Notes under the pieces: generated by a model
Databases searched by the model: none
What the model saw: only the letters and a program-made list of their open reading frames with translations
What the model was told of the DNA's origin: nothing
Origin: Peribacillus simplex
Lineage (GTDB): Bacteria > Bacillota > Bacilli > Bacillales > DSM-1321
Direction: 5' to 3'
Length of the DNA: 64,000 bases
Assembly (NCBI RefSeq): GCF_001542915.1
Contig: NZ_LNNH01000043.1
Span: forward strand, 43,685 to 107,684
Program-made: the position numbers and the translations under genes
Shown: positions 53,972 through 63,956 of the stretch, piece by piece
Layout: every line of letters begins with the position of its first letter
Position numbering within the stretch: the first letter of the stretch is position 1

Positions 53972-55774
53972 TTACTCAACCGTTACACTTTTTGCAAGGT
54001 TACGTGGTTTATCCACGTCGCATTCGCGGTGCAGGGCGGCGTAGTAGGCGATGAGCTGCAACGGGATAACAGAGATAAGGGGTGTTAATAGTTCGTGCAC
54101 TTCCGGGATGATGAAACGATCATCCTCTTCTTCAAGCCCCTTCATCGAAATGATGCAAGGGTTGGCTCCTCTCGCAACGACTTCTTTGACGTTGCCGCGG
54201 ATGCTTAAGTTGACGCCGGCTTGCGTGGCAAGGGCGATGACGGGTGTGCCTTCTTCTATCAAGGCGATCGTTCCGTGTTTAAGCTCGCCGCCAGCAAAGC
54301 CTTCCGCCTGGATGTAGGAAATTTCCTTCAGCTTGAGCGCGCCTTCCAGGACAACATAGTAGTCAAGGGAGCGGCCGATGAAGAAGCAGTTTCTTGTAAC
54401 GGACAGGTATCCATGGGCAATGGCCTCCATCTCTTCTTTCGAGTCGCATAGGGCTTCCATGGCTGTCGCTACGATTCCAAGCTCTTTTACAAGGTCGAAG
54501 TCATATTCCAGGTTACGGAATTGGCCAGTTACATTTGCAAGTATGGACAACACGGCCACTTGAGCTGTATAGGCTTTTGTTGAGGCAACGGCAATTTCAG
54601 GGCCGGCATGCAGCAAGAGCGTATAATCCGCTTCACGTGATAATGTGGAGCCAGGTACGTTTGTAATGGTCAGGGCTTTATGGCCGAGTGCTTTGATCGA
54701 AACCAATACGGCACGGCTGTCAGCCGTTTCCCCGCTTTGCGATATGAAGATGAAAAGTGGTTTTTTCGATAATAACGGCATATTGTATGTGAATTCCGAT
54801 GCCACGTGGACTTCAACCGGAATTTGAGCCATATTTTCGAGGAATTGCTTACCAATCAATCCTGCGTGATAGCTAGTTCCGCAAGCGATGATATAAATGC
54901 GGTCCGCCTCACTTACAGCTTCAGTAATATTATAATCGATTGCAAGTTTGCCTTCTTCATTTTGGTACGCTTGAATGATTTTACGAATGACAGCAGGCTG
55001 CTCGTCGACTTCTTTCAGCATATAGTGAGGGTACGTTCCTTTTTCAATATCACTTGCATCCAGTTCGGCAGTATATGGAGCACGCATAACTTCTTCATTG
55101 GAAAGATTCTTGATCGTTACCTTTTCCTTCGTCACGATGACCATTTCTTTATCCATCAGTTCAAGGAACTGATCTGTGACTTGCAACATGGCCATTGCAT
55201 CCGAGGCGACAACGTTAAAGTCTTTTCCGACACCGATCAGCAGCGGGCTTTTATTTTTCGCGACAAAAATGGTTTCATCATTTTTGGTATCCAATAGGGC
55301 AATCGCGTATGATCCTTCCAATAACGTGAGTGTTTGACGGAATGCTTCTTCCACTTCCATGCCATCATTTACGAACTTCTCGATAAGTTGAACGATGACT
55401 TCCGTATCCGTTTCACTTTTAAAGGCAACATCCTGCAAATATTCACGCTTTAGAATCGCATAGTTTTCAATGACCCCATTATGGACTAATGTCAAGCGAC
55501 CTGAATTGCTTTGGTGAGGATGGGCATTTTCGCGGCTTGGAATACCATGAGTTGCCCAGCGCGTATGTCCAATTCCCGTATGTGCAACCGTATTTTCGTC
55601 CACGGCTCCACGCAGGTCGGCGATTCGTCCCTTTTCCTTAAAAACCGTTACGCCCGATTCATTCTTCACGGCAATACCAGAAGAGTCATATCCGCGGTAT
55701 TCGAGCTTTTCAAGGCCTTTTAATAGGATTTCCTTCGCATCATTAAGTCCAATATATCCAACAATTCCACACAT
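53972..55774 (-). CDS. glmS: Glutamine-fructose-6-phosphate aminotransferase (isomerizing)
   Basis: GlmS makes glucosamine-6-phosphate from fructose-6-phosphate and glutamine, the first step to peptidoglycan precursors (600 aa). The mature N-terminus is the nucleophile Cys in MCGIVGYIG; the glutaminase domain has HTRWATHG and two SIS domains follow ([18 protein letters not shown]). The C-terminus ends NLAKSVTVE, the conserved end recognised by TnsD in Tn7 targeting. The start at 55774 follows GGAGGAACGG; the frame is open to 55816. Expression is controlled by the ribozyme upstream. It opposes NagB at the other end of the window. Confidence 0.97.
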   Translation of the reverse strand: MCGIVGYIGLNDAKEILLKGLEKLEYRGYDSSGIAVKNESGVTVFKEKGRIADLRGAVDENTVAHTGIGHTRWATHGIPSRENAHPHQSNSGRLTLVHNGVIENYAILKREYLQDVAFKSETDTEVIVQLIEKFVNDGMEVEEAFRQTLTLLEGSYAIALLDTKNDETIFVAKNKSPLLIGVGKDFNVVASDAMAMLQVTDQFLELMDKEMVIVTKEKVTIKNLSNEEVMRAPYTAELDASDIEKGTYPHYMLKEVDEQPAVIRKIIQAYQNEEGKLAIDYNITEAVSEADRIYIIACGTSYHAGLIGKQFLENMAQIPVEVHVASEFTYNMPLLSKKPLFIFISQSGETADSRAVLVSIKALGHKALTITNVPGSTLSREADYTLLLHAGPEIAVASTKAYTAQVAVLSILANVTGQFRNLEYDFDLVKELGIVATAMEALCDSKEEMEAIAHGYLSVTRNCFFIGRSLDYYVVLEGALKLKEISYIQAEGFAGGELKHGTIALIEEGTPVIALATQAGVNLSIRGNVKEVVARGANPCIISMKGLEEEDDRFIIPEVHELLTPLISVIPLQLIAYYAALHRECDVDKPRNLAKSVTVE

Positions 55775-55861
55775 AATTTCCGTTCCTCCAACCGATCCGA
55801 GGGAACAGGAATGCACGGGGGCATCCCTGCCCCCTCATCTCTAATATATATTTTTTATTAA

Positions 55862-56046
55862 GGAAATGCCCAAAAGCATTTATCCCATTGTGCATTTCCA
55901 ATCCTTTGTGCAGTAAGTTGCCCCACTGTTTTAAAATTGGAATTACTGCGGCTGTGCACTTCAGCCGGGAGGTATCCGCCGAACATTCGATAAACCTCCT
56001 CCTCGTCAACTAAGCCATTCTCGACCAGACCTAGTTCAGGCGCTTT
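55862..56046 (-). promoter_or_regulatory. glmS ribozyme (glucosamine-6-phosphate riboswitch)
   Basis: Minus-strand sequence contains the conserved core: AGCGCCTGAACTAGG at the 5' cleavage site (cut expected before G at 56043), GACGAGGAGGAGGTTTATCG, TTCGGCGGATACCTCCCGGC and the AGCCGCAGTAA segment, followed by the stabilising P4 arm. It lies in the glmM-glmS gap in its usual place. Glucosamine-6-phosphate triggers self-cleavage and mRNA decay. Confidence 0.93.
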
Positions 56047-56192
56047 TGTCAATCATTTCTCTCCTTGCCTACCCTCCTTTTTTGATACAACCTTATTTAG
56101 AAGAGAGGTTGTAAATCAGGATAATCATACCTTAAACAAGGGACAAAGGTCAATTCTTTATTATCATGGTTCATGAAAAAACCATTCTTTAT

Positions 56193-56233
56193 AAAAATAT
56201 GCATAAAAGGATTTTTCGTTCCTTTTATGCATA
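56193..56233 (-). terminator. Intrinsic terminator after glmM
   Basis: Minus-strand TATGCATAAAAGGA / TCCTTTTATGCATA stem with a T5 tail. Confidence 0.85.
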
Positions 56234-56240
56234 AGATTGG

Positions 56241-57590
56241 TTATTCGTTCAATCCCATTTCCGCTCTCACAACAGCGACAATGCGATCGACATAATTCGT
56301 GCATTCCTCAGCAGTCGGTGCTTCGGCCATTACACGTACAAGCGGTTCAGTGCCGGATGGTCTAACCAAAATGCGGCCATTCCCGTTCATTTCCGTTTCA
56401 ACTTCCTTAATGACTGCCTGTACCTTCTCATTATCCGTAACAGCATGTTTATCGGTTACTCTGACATTAATAAGCGTTTGTGGATACTTCTTCATCTCAC
56501 CGGCAAGCTCGGATAGGGTTTTTTTGGTATCACTCATGATATTAACCAGCTGTAAGCCCGTCAATAGACCATCACCCGTCGTATTATAGTCGAGGAATAT
56601 GATGTGTCCGGACTGTTCACCGCCAAGGTTATAGCCGCCTTTTCTCATTTCCTCGACCACGTAGCGGTCTCCCACTGCCGTTTGGGCACTTTGGATATCA
56701 TGCTCTTCCAGGCCTTTATAAAAGCCAAGGTTGCTCATGATTGTAGAAACCACAGTTCCTTGTTTCAGGCGATTGTTTTCTTTCAGGTATTTCGCACAGA
56801 TATACATGATTTGGTCGCCGTCCACTACATTTCCCTTTTCATCGATGGCAATGACGCGGTCCCCATCCCCGTCGAAAGCAAGGCCAACATCCGCCCCTTT
56901 TTCTTTCAGGAATTCAGCAAGTGCTTCAGGGTGGGTCGAGCCGACCTTATCATTAATGTTCAGGCCATTTGGCGATGCGCCCATCGTGGAGATGTCCGCA
57001 TCAAGGTCCGCAAACAAATGCATGGCCAAGGAAGACGTTGCTCCATGTGCACAATCAAGCGCAACATGTATGCCCGTAAAATCTTCGTCCACAGATTGTT
57101 TCAGGTACTGCAAATACTTTTGACCGCCTTCGAAATAATCGTTTATATGGCCTAGATCGCCGCCGACGGGACGAGGAAGTTCATCCTTATCCATATCCAA
57201 CAGTGTTTCAATTTCCGCTTCTTGATCGTCGGATAGCTTGAAGCCATCAGGTCCAAAGAATTTAATGCCATTATCGGCGACTGGATTATGCGAAGCTGAA
57301 ATCATGACGCCAGCTTCAGCACTAAGGGCCTTTGTCAAATAGGCAACTCCCGGTGTCGAAATGACGCCAAGGCGCATCACCTCTGCCCCAATCGATAAGA
57401 GACCGGCAACAAGTGCACCTTCCAGCATTTCACCTGAAATGCGTGTATCGCGCCCTATTAGCACTTTGGGTTTTTCTGTATTTTTAGTAAGGACGTAGCC
57501 ACCAAAACGGCCTAGTTTAAATGCCAACTCCGGTGTTAATTCGCTATTCGCTATACCCCTAACTCCGTCTGTTCCAAAATATTTACCCAT
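56241..57590 (-). CDS. glmM: Phosphoglucosamine mutase
   Basis: Converts glucosamine-6-phosphate to glucosamine-1-phosphate (449 aa). It has the start [15 protein letters not shown], the phosphoserine loop [12 protein letters not shown] (about residues 98-109), the metal loop DGDGDR (about 240-245) and the phosphate-binding end [12 protein letters not shown]. It belongs to the conserved cdaA-cdaR-glmM-glmS order, linking c-di-AMP synthesis with cell-wall precursor supply. Confidence 0.96.
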   Translation of the reverse strand: MGKYFGTDGVRGIANSELTPELAFKLGRFGGYVLTKNTEKPKVLIGRDTRISGEMLEGALVAGLLSIGAEVMRLGVISTPGVAYLTKALSAEAGVMISASHNPVADNGIKFFGPDGFKLSDDQEAEIETLLDMDKDELPRPVGGDLGHINDYFEGGQKYLQYLKQSVDEDFTGIHVALDCAHGATSSLAMHLFADLDADISTMGASPNGLNINDKVGSTHPEALAEFLKEKGADVGLAFDGDGDRVIAIDEKGNVVDGDQIMYICAKYLKENNRLKQGTVVSTIMSNLGFYKGLEEHDIQSAQTAVGDRYVVEEMRKGGYNLGGEQSGHIIFLDYNTTGDGLLTGLQLVNIMSDTKKTLSELAGEMKKYPQTLINVRVTDKHAVTDNEKVQAVIKEVETEMNGNGRILVRPSGTEPLVRVMAEAPTAEECTNYVDRIVAVVRAEMGLNE

Positions 57591-57642
57591 CTTAATCGCT
57601 CCTTCTTTAGATCTTACTGAATTAAATGATGTTAAAGGAAGT

Positions 57643-58998
57643 TCATGTCTCTTCGTCTTTTGGAGTTATGGAAACAGAGATCGTTTTAGAACCCAGCTCC
57701 CAATCCAATCCCGCAGGCGCATTTACCGCCACATCCACATCATGCGTACCTTCATCTAAATTGCTTAAATCTACTGTAAGATTAATGTCGTCTTTCGTGA
57801 TATTCTTCAATTCGTCGGCCTCGCCTTGAAGCGTGATGCTCGTGGCATCGGATTCCAATTTAGCATCTTGGCCCTCCTGTATGCCCACAGGCTCTATTTC
57901 GACATTGTTGAATGTCTTGGATTCAATGGCAGCCGGTTCATCTTCTTCGACTGGTTTTTCTTCCGGTTCATCATCTTCGGCCGGTTCTTGCACTACCTCT
58001 TCATCATCGACTGGATCTTCAGTCTCCTGATCGACATCGACTTTTTCCGTGCGAATTTTGACCTTGGCCTTACCTAAGGACATTTTTTGAACACTTTCCG
58101 GTTTTGTAAGATCAAGCTCCAGTTCTGTATCCCCATCAATTTTGGAGATATTTACAGGAAGCTTCAATTGACTTATTTTTTCCAGGTTCGACTCCGATCC
58201 AAATAAGGTGACCTCGGCAGGGTCGACACTAATGCTCTTAATCCTGATGCCATCCTTTGCCTTCCCGGTTTGCTTTGGTGCGATGGAAACCGTTTTGGAA
58301 GGGATGCTCACCTTCAAGGAGACGGCAACTGAAGCAGGCTCGATCGTCACGTCCAACTTATTCAAGTCCCGGTCAAGTGCCTTGACGGTTGCTTTTCCGT
58401 TTACCGTTTCGTTCAGGCCCTTGCTTATTTCAAGGTTTGCCTTAACATAGGAAATTTGTTCGATGGCGTCTTTAGCGCCCGTTATTTTGACCGTTTGCGG
58501 GCTCACTGTCGGCTGCCCAGCGGTATACCCATCTTCAAGCAAGGAGGTATTATACTCAGCCTCAACCTTGAAATCCTTCGTCACTCGTTCCTGAACATTG
58601 ACTTCTGCATATTCCGGATCGATTGTCGCCACCAGCTTTTCATTCAAATCACTTATTTTGAATGTGACCGTCCTATTCCCCATTGAAATTTCGGGATCTG
58701 ACAGGTCTACATAAACCTTGAAGCCCCTCTGGTTTTTAGCGTTGATCAATAGGCTTTTTGCTCCCTTTAAAGTCACATCCACCGTTTCCGGCACTCCGCT
58801 TATCACTAGGTTTTCACGGTCATAATAGACTTCAACCGGCACATTCTCAATGGTCTCCGTACTGATTTCGGGGGCAGTGGATAAACCAAGGGATTTTTTA
58901 TCCGACTCCATCTCAAAGTTAATGGAAATGAACAGAAGTGCTGCCAAGGCAAACGCTACGATTCTCATAAACCACGCACTATTGGTGAATTTATCCAT
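57643..58998 (-). CDS. cdaR: CdaA regulator with YbbR domains
   Basis: A 451-aa protein with one N-terminal membrane helix (about residues 9-27) and four extracellular YbbR repeats (each with patterns such as [42 protein letters not shown]). A strongly acidic linker of E, D, P and V (about 325-370) separates the third and fourth repeats. It binds and modulates the diadenylate cyclase CdaA; the start overlaps the cdaA end by 8 nt. Confidence 0.93.
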   Translation of the reverse strand: MDKFTNSAWFMRIVAFALAALLFISINFEMESDKKSLGLSTAPEISTETIENVPVEVYYDRENLVISGVPETVDVTLKGAKSLLINAKNQRGFKVYVDLSDPEISMGNRTVTFKISDLNEKLVATIDPEYAEVNVQERVTKDFKVEAEYNTSLLEDGYTAGQPTVSPQTVKITGAKDAIEQISYVKANLEISKGLNETVNGKATVKALDRDLNKLDVTIEPASVAVSLKVSIPSKTVSIAPKQTGKAKDGIRIKSISVDPAEVTLFGSESNLEKISQLKLPVNISKIDGDTELELDLTKPESVQKMSLGKAKVKIRTEKVDVDQETEDPVDDEEVVQEPAEDDEPEEKPVEEDEPAAIESKTFNNVEIEPVGIQEGQDAKLESDATSITLQGEADELKNITKDDINLTVDLSNLDEGTHDVDVAVNAPAGLDWELGSKTISVSITPKDEET

Positions 58999-59815
58999 TC
59001 TTTTTCCCCCTCCAATTCCAGATACCTGAGGAAGTTGTTTTGATGTTCTCCACTACGAGCTCACTTGTCAGCATCGCCCTGAAAGATTCTTGATCCAAAT
59101 CCCTGTAGAGCTCACCATTTTTAGTAACCGATATCCCGCCCGTTTCTTCTGAAACGACAATCGTGAGACTATCAGTCACTTCGCTCATGCCGATCGCGGC
59201 CCTATGCCGTGTGCCGAGTTCTTTTGAGATGAACGGGCTTTCCGATAAAGGAAGGTAGCAGGCTGCAGCGGCCACCTGATTATTCTGCAGAATGACCGCA
59301 CCATCGTGAAGCGGCGTATTAGGTATGAAAATATTAATGAGCAGTTCTGAAGAAATATAGGACTTTAGAGGAATTCCCGTTTCAACATAATCCCCAAGCT
59401 CCGTTCCCTTTTCTATCGTGATCAAGGCCCCTATCCGCCTCTTCGCCATATATGTGGACGCCTTCAGGATTTCTTCTACTAAACGCTCTTGCTGATTCTC
59501 TTCCGGTACGGTGCCCCTTGAAAAGAGCTTACCGCGTCCCAATTGTTCAAGTGCCCTTCTCAGTTCTGGTTGAAAAATGACGAGAATTGCCAATACTCCC
59601 CAATTCATGACTTGTGCCATTAACCATCCAAGTGTATTGAAACCAAACAGGTTGCTTAAGCTTTTTACAATGACAATCACAAAAATTCCTTTTAGCAGCT
59701 GAATAGCCTTCGTGCCTCGAATAATAGTTAACAATTTATATATCACAAACCAAACAAGGAGAATATCAATGAAATTTACTACATAGTCCCAAACATTCAA
59801 ATTGGATAAAGACAT
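58991..59815 (-). CDS. cdaA: Membrane diadenylate cyclase
   Basis: Makes the second messenger c-di-AMP (274 aa). Three membrane helices occupy residues 10-85, followed by the DAC domain with the catalytic DGAVIL (in PLHDGAVIL) and GTRHRAAIG motifs. I placed the start at MSLSNLNVWDYV (59815), preceded by GGAGGAAAC; the frame is open to 59851. c-di-AMP controls potassium and osmolyte uptake and wall homeostasis, and the operon ties it to GlmM and GlmS. Confidence 0.95.
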   Translation of the reverse strand: MSLSNLNVWDYVVNFIDILLVWFVIYKLLTIIRGTKAIQLLKGIFVIVIVKSLSNLFGFNTLGWLMAQVMNWGVLAILVIFQPELRRALEQLGRGKLFSRGTVPEENQQERLVEEILKASTYMAKRRIGALITIEKGTELGDYVETGIPLKSYISSELLINIFIPNTPLHDGAVILQNNQVAAAACYLPLSESPFISKELGTRHRAAIGMSEVTDSLTIVVSEETGGISVTKNGELYRDLDQESFRAMLTSELVVENIKTTSSGIWNWRGKKNG

Positions 59816-59977
59816 GTTGTTTCCTCCAGTCAGTATTACTCCAAATAACAATTACAATCGTTATGTAATAACCTTAATAGTATACCATTTTTTAAATGAG
59901 ACTTCTAAAACTAGTGTGAGAAATTTACTTGGCCGACTTCGGCACACGTAAATAATTGTCCCTCCCCACCCTTAAAA

Positions 59978-60030
59978 GGAAAGCTGAGCGGAGTTCATCG
60001 CATATGAAACACGATGTCCCCGCTCAGCTC
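59978..60030 (-). terminator. Intrinsic terminator of the sigW-rsiW operon
   Basis: Minus-strand AGCTGAGCGGGG...CTCCGCTCAGCT stem, extended by ACATCG/CGATGA pairing, then TTTCCTTTT. Confidence 0.75.
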
Positions 60031-60038
60031 TATAGCTC

Positions 60039-60662
60039 CTATTCGTTTTTCCCCTCATGCGAAGGAATCAATGAGGTTGCCGTATCCTTGACCTTATACC
60101 ACATCCACTCGAAAGCTTGGTCAATGACATGGATGCTTCCTGTCACATTTCCTGCCTTGGACATATACTTATGTCCATTTATGACTGTGACATCTCCCTC
60201 TACTTCACCATCTATTTGGATATTGCCATTTTGAACCACGACATTCCCCTCGATTGTTTCACCAGCAGGCACAATGACCGTTTCGCCTTCAACCACTAAA
60301 TTGGGCTGCTTGGATACCGAAAAATGTTCGTCCTGATTATAAGTGGAAAAAACGGAGCCGGTCATCAAAATAATGAACATGGCTGCCGCTGTCATGAAGG
60401 GATGGCTTTTAAACCAGCGTTTGGCACCCGTTGTTTTCGTTTCCTTTGGCAATTGAGCCATAACCTTCGCTGTGAAATCATCCGGCGCCTTAATATGGGA
60501 AGTGCTTTGTACAAGGGCTACTGCCTTTTTCATTTCATGAAAGTATGCTTGGCATTCCGCACACTCATGCAGGTGCTCACGCAGTATTTCTTTATGCTCC
60601 GGTTCGATGTCTTCATCTAAATAATCATGCATATATTCAATGATTTCCTCATGGCAGTTCAT
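60039..60662 (-). CDS. rsiW: Anti-sigma-W factor
   Basis: A 207-aa membrane anti-sigma factor holding SigW. The N-terminal zf-HC2 site is HLHECAECQAYFHEMKK (H-x3-C-x2-C), one membrane helix lies near residues 88-107 (FMTAAAMFIILMTGSVF), and the extracellular part has repeats GNVVVQNGNIQIDGEVEGDV. The small helical residues around Ala-Ala-Ala suit regulated intramembrane proteolysis. ATG at 60662 is chosen over a GTG three codons earlier. It follows sigW by 16 nt. Confidence 0.93.
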   Translation of the reverse strand: MNCHEEIIEYMHDYLDEDIEPEHKEILREHLHECAECQAYFHEMKKAVALVQSTSHIKAPDDFTAKVMAQLPKETKTTGAKRWFKSHPFMTAAAMFIILMTGSVFSTYNQDEHFSVSKQPNLVVEGETVIVPAGETIEGNVVVQNGNIQIDGEVEGDVTVINGHKYMSKAGNVTGSIHVIDQAFEWMWYKVKDTATSLIPSHEGKNE

Positions 60663-60678
60663 TTTTCTCACCTACTCT

Positions 60679-61242
60679 TTATAAATGGCGTAGTTGTTTA
60701 CGCAAGGCTTCCCGACCACGATGTATTCTTGTCTTGACAGTGCCGACTGGCAAATCGAGTATTTCACTTATTTCCTTTAAAGATAGCTCTTCAATATACT
60801 TCAATACGATGACCGATCGATATTTCTCGGGCAATTTCATGATTTCCTCTTGAATCGTTTCCTGCAGTTCTAGAGATTCAGCCTCTTCCTCGGGCTTTGC
60901 CATATTCGATGCAAGCTGGGAGTACATATTTAATCCCTCTGTTCCAGCAACTTCAGCATCGAGATAATAATCCGGTTTCTTCTTGCGAAGGCGATCAATA
61001 CAAAGGTTAGTCGCAATGCGATATAACCATGTAGAAAATTTCATGTCAATATTAAAGCTGCGGATGTTCACGAAGGCCCTAACGAAAGCCTCTTGCGCCA
61101 AATCTTCAGCTTCTTGCCTGTTTCCAAGCATCCTGAAACATATCTGGAAAACTTTGTCCTTATATAATTCGACAATTTCTCCAAATGCATTATGGTCTCC
61201 CTTTACTACTTGATTAATTCTCTCTTTAATGAGTGCATCCAT
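60679..61242 (-). CDS. sigW: RNA polymerase sigma factor SigW
   Basis: An ECF sigma factor of 187 aa that responds to envelope stress and antimicrobial peptides. Region 2 is AEDLAQEAFVRAFVNIRSFN and FSTWLYRIATNLCIDRLRK; region 4 is LPEKYRSVIVLKYIEELSLK and LDLPVGTVKTRIHRGREALR. The operon sigW-rsiW is preceded by a textbook SigW-type promoter, so it is autoregulated. Confidence 0.96.
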   Translation of the reverse strand: MDALIKERINQVVKGDHNAFGEIVELYKDKVFQICFRMLGNRQEAEDLAQEAFVRAFVNIRSFNIDMKFSTWLYRIATNLCIDRLRKKKPDYYLDAEVAGTEGLNMYSQLASNMAKPEEEAESLELQETIQEEIMKLPEKYRSVIVLKYIEELSLKEISEILDLPVGTVKTRIHRGREALRKQLRHL

Positions 61243-61281
61243 TTTCCAGTATTACCCCCGCTCATGCGGCTATACGATTAT

Positions 61282-61307
61282 TACGAATCGTAAGCTAAAA
61301 GGTTTCA
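61282..61307 (-). promoter_or_regulatory. SigW autoregulatory promoter
   Basis: Minus-strand TGAAAC, a 16-nt spacer, then CGTA, which is the exact sigma-W consensus, located 40 nt before sigW. Confidence 0.9.
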
Positions 61308-61348
61308 AAATTTTAATACATTAATTTTAACAAAGTTTTACATTTAAT

Positions 61349-61373
61349 GTTTAAGAAAAAAAAAACAGGGTTA
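61349..61373 (+). promoter_or_regulatory. Candidate sigma-B-type promoter of the Spo0E-like gene
   Basis: GTTTAA (61349-61354), 13-nt A-rich spacer, GGGTTA (61368-61373); close to GTTTAA-N12-14-GGGTAT. Confidence 0.4.
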
Positions 61374-61414
61374 TATAGTAAGAAATTGTAAAATCCAAGG
61401 GAGTGGATCTCTTT

Positions 61415-61597
61415 ATGACTGCTGAACAAATTTTAGACCATATTGAACAATACAGACAAAAAATGATGATGTTGGCTTCCCGCTCTTCGATGGTGGATAA
61501 TGAAGTGGTTGAAGTAAGCAGCAAACTCGATATATTGATCAATCAATACCTCCACTTAACAAAAGGCAGGAGTCTTAAGGACAGACGTGCCCTTTGA
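61415..61597 (+). CDS. Spo0E-family aspartyl-phosphate phosphatase
   Basis: A 60-aa two-helix protein of the Spo0E group, which dephosphorylates Spo0A~P and delays sporulation. The signature S-x3-D appears in SSKLDILINQY. ATG at 61415 (MTAEQILDHI) with AAGGGAG 11 nt upstream; an earlier GTG at 61403 sits on the ribosome binding site. It is the only + strand gene in the last 8 kb, with its own promoter. Confidence 0.85.
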   Translation: MTAEQILDHIEQYRQKMMMLASRSSMVDNEVVEVSSKLDILINQYLHLTKGRSLKDRRAL

Positions 61598-61684
61598 AAA
61601 TGAAAATGTGTTTGCAGCCATTTATGTTTAGAAATGTTCCAGTTACATACACCCAGGAAAATAAACTTACGCCTTCTAGCATAT

Positions 61685-61724
61685 AAAAAACAGTAACCCA
61701 TTACAAGCAGGTTACTGTTTTTTT
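61685..61724 (-). terminator. Intrinsic terminator of rocF
   Basis: Minus-strand AACAGTAACC / GGTTACTGTT stem with an 11-nt loop and T tail. Confidence 0.88.
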
Positions 61725-61736
61725 ATATTTCATCGA

Positions 61737-62639
61737 TTATAATAGCTTTTCACCAAATAGGGAACCCATTAGCGCAACGGCAACGATCGCCGTTTTATTT
61801 CGCTCATCCAAAATCGGATTCACCTCAACGAACTCCGCCGAAGTAATCAAATCGGCTTCCGCGAGCATTTCCATCGCCAAGTGACTTTCCCGATAACTAA
61901 TGCCGCCAATTACCGGGGTCCCTACACCTGGAGCATCTGCCGGGTCAACCCCATCCAAATCGAGTGATAGGTGGACGCCGTCTGTTCTTTCCCTTAAATA
62001 CTCTATGCATTCTTCCATTACCCGTGTCATTCCGATACGGTCGATTTCATGCATCGTGTAGACTTTAATTCCTTTATCACGTATAAGCTCCTTTTCCCCC
62101 TCGTCCAAAGACCTTGCCCCGATGATCACGATGTTTTCAGGTTTCACCTTAGGAAAGGAACCATGGATATGGATTAGGTCCGGGTGCCCAAGCCCCATAC
62201 TGACAGCAAGCGGCATTCCGTGAATATTCCCTGATGGCGACGTGTCCTCCGTATTTAAATCTCCATGGGCGTCGTACCAAATCACCCCGACGTTATCATG
62301 GTGCTTAGCTACTCCCGCGAGCGTCCCTATCGCGATTGAATGATCTCCACCCAATACGAGTGGAAAAGAGCCGCTTTCGATTATTTCATCTACTCTTGCA
62401 GCCAACTCACTATTACTCGCCGCAACAAGTGAAAGGTTTTTTAAATTCGTTCCAGGATCGTTGGCATTCTCAGGGCGGCCCACCGTGATATCTCCTAGAT
62501 CCTCTACTTCTATATTTAAATGTTCAAGGCGCTCGATAATCCCTGCACAGCGAATTGCACTAGGTCCCATATCCACGCCGCGCCTTGCTTGACCTAGGTC
62601 CATGGGCAATCCAATGACTGAAATTTTCTGAATAGACAT
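61737..62639 (-). CDS. rocF: Arginase
   Basis: Hydrolyses arginine to ornithine and urea (300 aa). The manganese-binding motifs are complete: GGDHSI (about residues 97-102), WYDAHGDLNT (about 120-129) and SLDLDGVDP (about 223-231), and the start GLPMDLGQARRGVDMGP is typical of Bacillus arginases. It is monocistronic and lies between the tRNA cluster and the Spo0E/sigW region, as in B. subtilis. Other roc genes are absent. Confidence 0.96.
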   Translation of the reverse strand: MSIQKISVIGLPMDLGQARRGVDMGPSAIRCAGIIERLEHLNIEVEDLGDITVGRPENANDPGTNLKNLSLVAASNSELAARVDEIIESGSFPLVLGGDHSIAIGTLAGVAKHHDNVGVIWYDAHGDLNTEDTSPSGNIHGMPLAVSMGLGHPDLIHIHGSFPKVKPENIVIIGARSLDEGEKELIRDKGIKVYTMHEIDRIGMTRVMEECIEYLRERTDGVHLSLDLDGVDPADAPGVGTPVIGGISYRESHLAMEMLAEADLITSAEFVEVNPILDERNKTAIVAVALMGSLFGEKLL

Positions 62640-62770
62640 ACAATTCCCCCCTTTCCCTCATTTTATATCGTAAACGCCTTATGGTTCAACCGAACACTCC
62701 CATGTATAAAAATGCAGGCTTCCCCGTTCCTCCCCTGCCGATCATAGTGATACAAATAGGCCTTTTTAAA

Positions 62771-62804
62771 ATAAAAAAAAGCCTTAAGCCTGGCAGGCTT
62801 AAGA
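62771..62804 (-). terminator. Terminator of the rRNA-tRNA operon
   Basis: Minus-strand CTTAAGCCTG / CAGGCTTAAG stem followed by GCTTTTTTTT, about 25 nt after the last tRNA. Confidence 0.88.
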
Positions 62805-62829
62805 CGTAAGTTTTGGTGTATGTAGATGA

Positions 62830-62905
62830 TGGTGGAGCCTAGCGGGATCGAACCGCTGACCTCCTGCGTGCAAGGCAGGCGCTCTCCCAGCTGAGCTAAG
62901 GCCCC
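62830..62905 (-). tRNA. tRNA-Ala (TGC)
   Basis: Cloverleaf starting GGGGCCTTAGCTC, anticodon loop CTTGCAC (anticodon TGC), T arm GGTTCGATCC, 3' CCA encoded. Last gene of the cluster. Confidence 0.95.
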
Positions 62906-62925
62906 AAAGGGGTTATGGAATATAA

Positions 62926-62997
62926 AGCGGAAGACGGGATTCGAACCCGCGACCCCAACCTTGGCAAGGTTGTATTCTACCACTGAACTACTTCCGC
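62926..62997 (-). tRNA. tRNA-Gly (GCC)
   Basis: Starts GCGGAAGTAGTTC, anticodon loop TTGCCAA (anticodon GCC), discriminator T. The CCA end is not encoded (TTA follows), so it must be added after transcription. Confidence 0.95.
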
Positions 62998-63000
62998 ATA

Positions 63001-63075
63001 TGGCTGGGCTAGAAGGGATCGAACCTTCGCATGACGGAATCAAAATCCGTTGCCTTACCGCTTGGCTATAGCCCA
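63001..63075 (-). tRNA. tRNA-Gln (TTG)
   Basis: Starts TGGGCTATAGCC, anticodon loop TTTTGAT (anticodon TTG), CCA encoded. Confidence 0.95.
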
Positions 63076-63178
63076 AAATATGTTATGTATTGATTATATT
63101 CAACAAAATAAAAAGGTGGTAATCATATATTTCCCCATTAAAGAGAATATATAACTAATCCACAGGATTTCATTGAGA

Positions 63179-63263
63179 TGGTGGAGGGGGGCAGATTCGA
63201 ACTGCCGAACCCTAAGGAGCGGATTTACAGTCCGCCGCGTTTAGCCACTTCGCTACCCCTCCG
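63179..63263 (-). tRNA. tRNA-Tyr (GTA)
   Basis: 85 nt with the long variable arm of bacterial tRNA-Tyr; starts GGAGGGGTAGCG, anticodon loop CTGTAAA (anticodon GTA), CCA encoded. Confidence 0.95.
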
Positions 63264-63280
63264 CAATATATGGTTGTACA

Positions 63281-63356
<76 letters not shown>

Positions 63357-63371
63357 AAATAAAGGTTAAAA

Positions 63372-63447
63372 TGGTGGAGGATGACGGGATCGAACCGCCG
63401 ACCCTCTGCTTGTAAGGCAGATGCTCTCCCAGCTGAGCTAATCCTCC
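63372..63447 (-). tRNA. tRNA-Val (TAC)
   Basis: Starts GGAGGATTAGCTC, anticodon loop TTACAAG (anticodon TAC), CCA encoded. Confidence 0.95.
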
Positions 63448-63465
63448 GGATTTTAAAATGATGAA

Positions 63466-63540
63466 TGGTGACCCGTACGGGATTCGAACCCGTGTTACCG
63501 CCGTGAAAGGGCGGTGTCTTAACCGCTTGACCAACGGGCC
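63466..63540 (-). tRNA. tRNA-Glu (TTC)
   Basis: Starts GGCCCGTTGGTC, anticodon loop CTTTCAC (anticodon TTC), CCA encoded. Confidence 0.95.
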
Positions 63541-63571
63541 GGACTTTATTGTGTTCATAGATAGATTGGGA

Positions 63572-63644
63572 AGCTCCCAAGCGGATTCGAACCGCTGACC
63601 TCTTCCTTACCATGGAAGTGCTCTACCTACTGAGCTATGGAAGC
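63572..63644 (-). tRNA. tRNA-Thr (GGT)
   Basis: Starts GCTTCCATAGCTC, anticodon loop ATGGTAA (anticodon GGT), discriminator T. CCA is not encoded in the proper position. Confidence 0.95.
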
Positions 63645-63647
63645 ATA

Positions 63648-63722
63648 TGGCTCCGCAGGTAGGACTCGAACCTACGACCGTTCGGTTAACAGCCGAATGC
63701 TCTACCACTGAGCTACTGCGGA
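63648..63722 (-). tRNA. tRNA-Asn (GTT)
   Basis: Starts TCCGCAGTAGCTC, anticodon loop CTGTTAA (anticodon GTT), CCA encoded. First tRNA after 5S rRNA. Confidence 0.95.
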
Positions 63723-63767
63723 ATAATATAATGTTTCCTAAAACCCATTTAAAGATTTAAATGAATA

Positions 63768-63883
<116 letters not shown>

Positions 63884-63956
63884 CCATATTCATTTTTGAA
63901 GAATTTTCATTCCTTCAAAACTAGATAATAAGAAGGTATTTCATTTTTTAAAGCGT

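Noticed and set aside
55743..56052. Small minus-strand frames between glmM and glmS
   Set aside because: They cover the glmS ribozyme, whose conserved core explains the sequence; no protein is expected.
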